A stretch of 64,000 nt of DNA from Deinococcus alpinitundrae (GTDB lineage Bacteria > Deinococcota > Deinococci > Deinococcales > Deinococcaceae): assembly GCF_009982895.1 (NCBI RefSeq), contig NZ_WXZL01000016.1, positions 1 through 64,000 of the forward strand, in the 5' to 3' direction. Position 1 is the first letter of the stretch. Each line of letters starts with the position of its first letter. The notes beneath the pieces are model-generated. The model was not told the DNA's origin. It ran no database searches and saw nothing but the letters and a program-made list of their open reading frames with translations. This document shows, piece by piece, positions 58,374 to 64,000 of the stretch. Made by a program: the position numbers and the translations under genes.

Positions 58374-59135
58374 TCATGCCCAGTACTTCCACAGCATCTG
58401 CCCGGCGGTAAAGATCAGCAGCAAGCTGAAGGCCAGCTTCAGATTCTGGGCACTGATGCGGGTTGCCAGCCCGGTGCCCGCCCGCGCGCCGATGAGAATG
58501 CCCGCCGCTACCGCCGCCGCCAGGTGAAAGTCGAGGAAGCCCCCGGCGCTGTAGATCAGGGCGTTGGCCACCGCCGTCAGGCCCATGATGAAGGTGCTGG
58601 TGGCAATCGCTTCCCGAATGGGAATGCCCGCCAGCAAATTCATGACCGGCACCTGCACCGTGCCGCCGCCGATGCCGAGCAGTCCGCTCATGATGCCCGC
58701 GAATCCCATGGCGGGCGGCACCAGCTTGCTCGGCTCGCGCTCCTGCTCGACGCGCTTCAGGCCGCGCAGCAGGTTGTAGGCGCTGTAGAGCAGCAGGGCG
58801 GCAAACACGGTCGCCACCGCCCTGGCCGGAAGAATCAGGCCCAGGTAGCTGCCCGCCGCGCCGCCGATGATGGTGTAGGGCGAGAGCAGGTAGCCGGTGC
58901 GGGCGCGGATCAGCCCTTTTTGCAAATAGCCCGCCGTGCCCGCCACCCCCACCGCCAGCACCCCGATCTGGCTGATCGCGACGGCCTGGGTAATGCTGAT
59001 GTTGTTTCCGAACAGCGGCAACACGTATTGCAGGGCGGGCACCACCACCACCCCGCCGCCCAAGCCCAGAATCGCGCCCAGCACCCCTGCGAAGAGGCCG
59101 ATCAGCACAACCGCCAGAATCAAGTGGTGCTCCAA
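58374..59135 (-). CDS. TauE/SafE-family permease
   Basis: 253 residues from a TTG. Eight hydrophobic segments in two similar halves; the first begins [21 protein letters not shown] and the second [20 protein letters not shown], the duplicated GLxGxGGG-type motif of sulphite/organo-sulphur exporters. Substrate unknown; TauE/SafE exporters move small organic anions. Confidence 0.85.
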   Translation of the reverse strand: MEHHLILAVVLIGLFAGVLGAILGLGGGVVVVPALQYVLPLFGNNISITQAVAISQIGVLAVGVAGTAGYLQKGLIRARTGYLLSPYTIIGGAAGSYLGLILPARAVATVFAALLLYSAYNLLRGLKRVEQEREPSKLVPPAMGFAGIMSGLLGIGGGTVQVPVMNLLAGIPIREAIATSTFIMGLTAVANALIYSAGGFLDFHLAAAVAAGILIGARAGTGLATRISAQNLKLAFSLLLIFTAGQMLWKYWA

Positions 59136-59160
59136 TCAGGGCGGCTGGTCCGGGTTAGGC

Positions 59161-60426
59161 TCACTTGGCCGGGTCCATCACAGCCCCGATTCCCAGCGCC
59201 TTGAAAGCAGCGTCCAGGGTGGTGTCGTCGCCGTTCTTGATCAGCGCCTGAAGGTCGGTGGGGGCGCTCACGTCCGGCGTGATGTGGTCGGGCAGCGCTG
59301 CGCCACTCTCGTCAAAGGCCCGCAGCATGGTGAGGCTCAGCAGCCCGTGGTCGGGCAGCGGAAAGAAGTTCACGCCACTGTTGCCCACCCCCTTGGTCGC
59401 TGTACCGATCACCTTGACGCCGGTTTTCTGGGCGAAGAAGCTGAAGACCTCGGCACACGAGGCGGTGTTCTCGCCCACCAGAATCGCCGCTGGGCCGTTC
59501 CAGATATGAGCGGTGCGGTCGATGCGCGCACTCAGGGCCGGGGCCTGCTCGCCGTTGAGACCGCCGAAACTCCAGCCGCCGCTGCGGAAGCGGGCCTGAT
59601 ACACCACCGGCTTGAAGATGCTGGCGGCCGCCACGCACTGATCGAGCCGTCCGCCGCCGTTGTAGCGCAAATCGATGATCAGGTCGTGGGCACCCGCCGC
59701 TTGGGCCGCCTTGACTTTCTCCAGAAACAGCGGCGCGCTGTCGCCCGACAGGAAGGTCGGGAAGTTGATCAGTGCCACGCCCGGTGACGGATAACTCAGG
59801 CTCGGCTCATCGCGGGCCTTCATCTCGGTGGGGGTGACGCTCAGGGTCAGAGAAGCGGTGCCAGGCCGCTCGACGACCAGGGCCAAGGGCCCGGCGGCGC
59901 GTTCCAGGCGCACGAAGGCCAGCGAGTCCACCACCTGATCCTTGCCCGCGACCTCGCCGTTGACCGACGTGATCAGATCGTAGAGCTTGACCCCGGCCTG
60001 CTCAGCGGGGCTGCCCGGCTGCACGCCCACCACCAAGAGGCCCTGGGGCTGTTTGATAACCCTGGCTCCGGTGCGCGGCACACTCAGATCATTCTGGACT
60101 TCCATCAGGCGCTGGGCGGTTTCGGCGTCACGGACGCTGGTGTGGTCGTCGTGAAAGTGATCGAACATCTCGGTCAGCACCGCCCGGCCCGTCTCGAAAC
60201 TGCACGCCTCGCCCTCGGGCGCGCAGAGCGTCTGCAACTCGGCGGCGTACTGACTGACCAGAGCGCTGCGGTCCTCGTCCGACCAGCCGTAGTACTCGCT
60301 CTGAAACAGCTCGCTCGCCCGGCCAAACAGCTCGCTGGCGGGACTGGCCTCGGCACAGGTCAGCAGTGCGCCGCACAGGACCAGTGCGCCCAGCGCCGCC
60401 CGACCCGTTTGATTGAACTTGATCAC
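59161..60426 (-). CDS. S41-family peptidase (C-terminal-processing type)
   Basis: 421 residues from a GTG that gives an N-terminal signal-like segment. PDZ region around GLLVVGVQPGSPAEQAGVKL. Peptidase with catalytic Ser in VGENTASCAEVFSFFA and Lys in TATKGVGNSGV. TAGGCT (minus strand, 60437-60432) lies 5 nt before the GTG at 60426. Probably works outside the cytoplasm. Confidence 0.85.
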   Translation of the reverse strand: MIKFNQTGRAALGALVLCGALLTCAEASPASELFGRASELFQSEYYGWSDEDRSALVSQYAAELQTLCAPEGEACSFETGRAVLTEMFDHFHDDHTSVRDAETAQRLMEVQNDLSVPRTGARVIKQPQGLLVVGVQPGSPAEQAGVKLYDLITSVNGEVAGKDQVVDSLAFVRLERAAGPLALVVERPGTASLTLSVTPTEMKARDEPSLSYPSPGVALINFPTFLSGDSAPLFLEKVKAAQAAGAHDLIIDLRYNGGGRLDQCVAAASIFKPVVYQARFRSGGWSFGGLNGEQAPALSARIDRTAHIWNGPAAILVGENTASCAEVFSFFAQKTGVKVIGTATKGVGNSGVNFFPLPDHGLLSLTMLRAFDESGAALPDHITPDVSAPTDLQALIKNGDDTTLDAAFKALGIGAVMDPAK

Positions 60427-60488
60427 GCCCCAGCCTAGCGCGCCGGGCACAGGCGCGAGTGTGATGACCGTAGCTTGCGTGCAGGCGA

Positions 60489-61814
60489 CTACTCCACCCG
60501 CAGGTAAATGGCCTTGAGGTACTCGGCCTCCGCAAAAGTGGCGTGGTGGTCGGGGGCGTGGCGGGTGGTGCGCAGCTCCTTCCAGGCCCGGCCACTGCGC
60601 CGCGCCACGGTGCGCACCGCCTCGAAGAATTCCTCGGCGCTGACGTGTGATGAGCACGACGCCGACATCAGCACGCCGCCGGGCCGCAGCCGGTCAATGG
60701 CCTGCTCGCTGAGGCGGCTGTAGGCGCGGATGGCCCCCTCGCGCTCGATTTCGCGCCGGGCCAGCGAGGGCGGGTCGAGCACGATCAGATCGAACGGCTC
60801 GCTCGCGCTGGTGTCGGCGGCTCCTGGCTTTGGCGATCCGGTCTCGCCCAGCCAGGCGAACACGTCGGCCTGCACCGGGCGGTGAAAGCAGCGCGCCACG
60901 CCGGGCAAGTCGCGGTTGAGCGCGAAGTTGCGCTCGCTGCTCTCCAGGGCGTGGCGGCTGATGTCCACGCTGACCACCTCCGCCGTGCCCGCCCGCGCCG
61001 AGGCCAGCGAGAAGCCGCCGGAAAAGGAAAAGGCGTTGAGCACCCGCCGGCCGTCGCCCTGCTGCACCAGTTTCTCGACCATGCTGCCCACGATCCGGCG
61101 GTTCTCGCGCTGATCGAGGAAGAATCCGGTTTTCTGGCCGCGCACGACGTCGGCCTCGAACTTCAGGCCGTACTCCTGAAAGATGACCGGGCCGCTGATG
61201 GCCTCGCCCAGCAGCACCTGGCCGTCGCTGAAATTCTGCTCGGCGGCCTGGGCCTGCATGTTGCGGCTCAGGCGCAGCACCACCCGCAGATCGGGCCACC
61301 CGCCGCGCGCCTCGGCAGGCTCGCCCTCCAGCGCCGCAGCCGTGCCGAAACGCTCTTGCAGCAGGTTCAGCAGCAGCTCCAGTTGCGGCAGCCAGGCCGC
61401 CGTATACAGCTTCATGACCAGCGTGTGGGCGTAGCGGTCGAGGACCAGTCCCGGCCAGCCGTCACTCTCACCGTTGATCAGGCGGTAGCCGTCGGTGCCC
61501 TCCCCGAAGAGGGCGGCCCGGCGCTGCACCGCGCTTTCCAGGTGGCGCTTCCACCACAGCCGGTCGAGATTGAGCGGCGACCCGGCATGCAGCACCCGCA
61601 CCCGCAGCGGCGATGTGGGGTCATACAGGCCCACTGCCAGGAAGCGGTCCTGCCGGTCATAGATGATGGCCAGCTCACCGCTGTCGCCCTCGCGGTTTTG
61701 CTCGCGCACGCTGCTTTCATACACCCAGGGATGCCCGCGCCGGATGTGCCCCTCGGCGGCGGCGGTGAGGCGCAATCGCAGGCGCGGGCGCTTGGCGGGG
61801 CCAGCCTCGGTCAT
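60489..61814 (-). CDS. RlmI-like rRNA cytosine methyltransferase (PUA + methyltransferase)
   Basis: 441 residues. An N-terminal PUA-like domain (about 10-90) and a class I methyltransferase with [19 protein letters not shown] (motif I), [11 protein letters not shown] and the C-terminal [16 protein letters not shown]. The architecture is that of RlmI/RlmK m5C methyltransferases of 23S rRNA. The ATG at 61814 overlaps the upstream gene stop (ATGA). The target base is not established here. Confidence 0.85.
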   Translation of the reverse strand: MTEAGPAKRPRLRLRLTAAAEGHIRRGHPWVYESSVREQNREGDSGELAIIYDRQDRFLAVGLYDPTSPLRVRVLHAGSPLNLDRLWWKRHLESAVQRRAALFGEGTDGYRLINGESDGWPGLVLDRYAHTLVMKLYTAAWLPQLELLLNLLQERFGTAAALEGEPAEARGGWPDLRVVLRLSRNMQAQAAEQNFSDGQVLLGEAISGPVIFQEYGLKFEADVVRGQKTGFFLDQRENRRIVGSMVEKLVQQGDGRRVLNAFSFSGGFSLASARAGTAEVVSVDISRHALESSERNFALNRDLPGVARCFHRPVQADVFAWLGETGSPKPGAADTSASEPFDLIVLDPPSLARREIEREGAIRAYSRLSEQAIDRLRPGGVLMSASCSSHVSAEEFFEAVRTVARRSGRAWKELRTTRHAPDHHATFAEAEYLKAIYLRVE

Positions 61815-62563
61815 ACGATATGGGTGGTCAGCCGGTCGAGGCCCTCGATCTCGACGCTCAGGGTATCGCCCCGCGCCAGCGGCCCCACTCCCGAGGGCGT
61901 GCCGGTCAGCACCACGTCGCCACGCTCCAGGGTCACGTAGCGGGTCACGTACGTCAGAATCTGCACCACGTCGAAGATCATGAAGCTGGTGCGGCTGTCT
62001 TGTCTGGTCTCGCCGTTGATCAGCGTGCGAATCTGCACGTCGGTCGGGTCGAATTGGGTTTCCAGGGTCGGCCCCAGCGGGCAGAAGCGGTCGGCGGCCT
62101 TGGCCCGGAACCACTGCAAATCGGTTTTCTGGAGGTCGCGGGCGGTGAGGTCCAGGGCGCAGGTGTAGCCGAGAATGGCGGCGGGCACCTCCACTGGCGT
62201 CAGGTTCTTCGCCGTCTGGCTGATGACCAGCGCCAGTTCGCCCTCGAAGTGAAAGTTCTCGGACCATTCGGGGTACTGAACATTGCCGCCGTTCTCGGCC
62301 AGCGCATTGGCCGCCTTGAGAAACAGGCCCGGCTCGCGCGGCAGCTCGCCGGTGTCGTTGCCGAGTTCCTTGATGTGGTCGATGTAGTTGCGCCCCACGC
62401 AGACGATCTTGCTGGGTTCGGCGGGAGCCAGCACTTGCACCCTGCTGAGTGCGACCGTCTCGCCGCTGACCTCGCCGCCCATGCCGGACGTGACCTCGAT
62501 CTGCTCGCCTTCCAGGCGGCCCCAACGCGCGCCCGCTTCGTCCTTGAACCGGATCAGTTTCAT
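61811..62563 (-). CDS. Fumarylacetoacetate hydrolase-family protein
   Basis: 250 residues. Metal-binding FAH fold: [19 protein letters not shown], then [16 protein letters not shown] (the E-x-E block), [34 protein letters not shown] and [15 protein letters not shown] decarboxylase/hydratase of aromatic catabolism or oxaloacetate chemistry; which is unclear. TACACT (minus strand, 62576-62571) ends 7 nt before the ATG at 62563, supporting that ATG over the upstream TTG. The methyltransferase gene begins in its stop codon. Confidence 0.87.
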   Translation of the reverse strand: MKLIRFKDEAGARWGRLEGEQIEVTSGMGGEVSGETVALSRVQVLAPAEPSKIVCVGRNYIDHIKELGNDTGELPREPGLFLKAANALAENGGNVQYPEWSENFHFEGELALVISQTAKNLTPVEVPAAILGYTCALDLTARDLQKTDLQWFRAKAADRFCPLGPTLETQFDPTDVQIRTLINGETRQDSRTSFMIFDVVQILTYVTRYVTLERGDVVLTGTPSGVGPLARGDTLSVEIEGLDRLTTHIV

Positions 62564-62570
62564 AGCCAAG

Positions 62571-62576
62571 AGTGTA
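62571..62576 (-). promoter_or_regulatory. TACACT -10 box, leaderless promoter of the FAH-family gene
   Basis: Minus-strand TACACT, 7 nt before the ATG at 62563. Confidence 0.6.
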
Positions 62577-62652
62577 GCGGGGTCCGGCTTCGCTTTGAGG
62601 AGAACGCTGCGTCAGCTCCCCAGTTCTGCTGCGTCCTCAGCGGCCCCAGCAC

Positions 62653-62658
62653 TACAAT
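62653..62658 (+). promoter_or_regulatory. TACAAT -10 box, leaderless promoter of the aminotransferase
   Basis: TACAAT ends 6 nt before the ATG at 62665. Confidence 0.6.
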
Positions 62659-62664
62659 GCCCGC

Positions 62665-64000
62665 ATGACTTCTCCCTCATCCTCCGGCTTTATTCGCGCC
62701 GACGACGTGCTGGAGGGAAAACTCTCCGGCGCTCAGGCCACCGCGCTCGAAAAGCACTCGGGTCACGGCAAGCTGATCCGGCTCCTGGAAGTGGTCGGCG
62801 TGGGCGGTCCCTTCACGGTGGCCTCGCCCTGGGAACTGGATGACCAGCGCGGGCAGCGCATCATCAACGCCTCGGGCTACGCGGCGCTGCCGTTCGGCGA
62901 CAACCCACCGGAACTCAATGCTTTTTTGCGCCAGGTGCTCGAACAGACCGATCAGGTGATGTTTGGCCAGCAGTCGATCACGACTTGGCGGGCGGCGCTG
63001 GAAACCAACTTGGTGCGGCTGCTGGCCCGCGAGAGCGGTGACCATCACGACTCGCGCGTCTTCTTTTCCAACAGCGGCGCGGAGGCCATTGAGGCGGCCA
63101 TCAAATTCGCCCAGGCGGCCCGGCCCCAGGCCAAGTACCTGATCAACTTCACCCGCGCTTACCACGGCAAGACGCTGGGGTCGCTGGCCATCACGCCCAA
63201 TCCCAACCTCCAGGGCCCGTTTCGCAACATTCTCAACCCGGCGGTGATCACCCTGCCGTTCGGCGACGCCGAGGCGGTCGAGCGGGCCATCAAGCGGGTC
63301 GGCGATCAGGTCATCGCGGTGGTGCTGGAGCCGATTCTGGGCGAGGCGGGCGTGCGGATTCCGCCGCCGGGTTTTCTCAAGCGGGTGGGCGAGGTGTGCC
63401 GTGCGGCGGGCGTTATCGTCATCGCCGACGAGATCCAGACCGGGCTGGGCCGCACCGGCCACTGGTTCGAGAGCGTGGCGCAGGGCCTCATTCCCGACAT
63501 CCTGACGCTGGCCAAGCCGCTGGGCGGTGGGATGCTGCCGGTGGGAGCCACCATCGTGCGCGACGAGATCTACAAGCCGCTGCTGGGCAGCATCGAGACG
63601 GTCAAGCGCCACTCCAATACCTTCGGTGGCAACTCGCTGGCGATGGCGGTGGGCCTCAAGAGCCTGGAACTCCTGATCGAGAACGATTACCCGGCCCGCT
63701 CCCGGATGCTGGGCGAGCGCGGGCTGATCCGCCTCAAGGCCTTGCAGCGCCAGCACCCCGGCCTGCTCGAGGACGTGCGCGGCGCGGGCACCCTGTTTGC
63801 CATGAATTTCCGGCCTGTTGCCAAGTTGCCGTTCAAGGTGCAGGAAAGCCTCATCTCGGAAGCCACTGGGATGCTGGCGCTGGCGGCTTTCTACCGCCAC
63901 GGGGTGCTGCTCAACTTCTCACTCAACGCGGCGCGCACCATGCGCCTGACCCCGGCCATGAACATGCCCCAGGAGCTGTTCGACCGGATGTTCGATCAGG
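62665..64000 (+). CDS. Class III aminotransferase (partial, runs off the window)
   Basis: At least 445 residues, no stop before the end. PLP enzyme: NSGAEAIEAAIKFAQAA, TRAYHGKTLGS, VIVIADEIQTGLGRTG (PLP-Asp) and ILTLAKPLGGGMLPVG (the PLP Lys). The stretch GPFTVASPWELDDQRGQRII near the N-terminus resembles the amino-acid racemase / 4-aminobutyrate transaminase subgroup rather than acetylornithine transaminase, so I leave the substrate open. Leaderless promoter TACAAT upstream. Confidence 0.88.
   Translation, partial: MTSPSSSGFIRADDVLEGKLSGAQATALEKHSGHGKLIRLLEVVGVGGPFTVASPWELDDQRGQRIINASGYAALPFGDNPPELNAFLRQVLEQTDQVMFGQQSITTWRAALETNLVRLLARESGDHHDSRVFFSNSGAEAIEAAIKFAQAARPQAKYLINFTRAYHGKTLGSLAITPNPNLQGPFRNILNPAVITLPFGDAEAVERAIKRVGDQVIAVVLEPILGEAGVRIPPPGFLKRVGEVCRAAGVIVIADEIQTGLGRTGHWFESVAQGLIPDILTLAKPLGGGMLPVGATIVRDEIYKPLLGSIETVKRHSNTFGGNSLAMAVGLKSLELLIENDYPARSRMLGERGLIRLKALQRQHPGLLEDVRGAGTLFAMNFRPVAKLPFKVQESLISEATGMLALAAFYRHGVLLNFSLNAARTMRLTPAMNMPQELFDRMFDQ

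Overview
The window is a 64-kb piece of a high-GC chromosome that I assign to Deinococcus. The clearest marker is ddrB (42879-43340), a Deinococcus-specific single-strand DNA-binding protein, with a 17-bp radiation/desiccation response motif upstream (42802-42818). The uracil glycosylase / topoisomerase IB pair, the KtrAB pair, the glycolate oxidase operon and many start codons with a TANNNT box 5-9 nt upstream (leaderless promoters) fit the same genus.

Layout. 1-1610 is a lower-GC scar with parts of three insertion sequences (IS3, IS5 and a complete IS630). The IS630 copy splits the 3' half of a tRNA-Arg(TCT) that has no 5' half nearby. I read this as the displaced attachment site of an integrated element lying to the left. 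From about 1700 rightwards the sequence is ordinary chromosome: DNA repair genes (alkA-like glycosylase, ung, topoisomerase IB, alkyltransferase-like protein); a cytosolic HtrA-like protein; prmC, proS and two nucleotidyltransferases, one frameshifted; a three-ATP-cone 2-phosphoglycerate kinase; KtrAB; a THUMP methyltransferase; xpt; a decayed stress-protein gene; an acyl-CoA carboxylase subunit; two cyclophilins; cmk, a PfkB kinase, mltG and two LptF/LptG-type permeases (29-34 kb); and the oxidative pentose-phosphate operon gnd-zwf-opcA-pgl (34.3-38.9 kb). Next come tatD, an LptC/LptA/LptA-like trio, then ddrB (40-43.3 kb).

The right third holds a prolyl oligopeptidase, a TMEM175-type channel, a molybdopterin oxidoreductase, signal peptidase I, glcF-glcD-glcE with an FMN-dependent 2-hydroxyacid dehydrogenase, an ABC exporter with a possible leader-peptide region, a hexapeptide acyltransferase, a TauE/SafE permease, an S41 peptidase, an RlmI-like methyltransferase coupled to a fumarylacetoacetase-family hydrolase, and a class III aminotransferase that runs off the end.

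Most interesting points: (i) LptF, LptG, LptC and two LptA-like proteins in a genus reported to lack lipopolysaccharide; (ii) consecutive gnd and zwf products with disordered tails of opposite charge; (iii) the tRNA attachment scar with its nested insertion sequences; (iv) the pervasive leaderless-promoter spacing; (v) candidate short coupled ORFs ahead of the ABC exporter and of lptC. All functions are read from sequence by eye; no database search was run.
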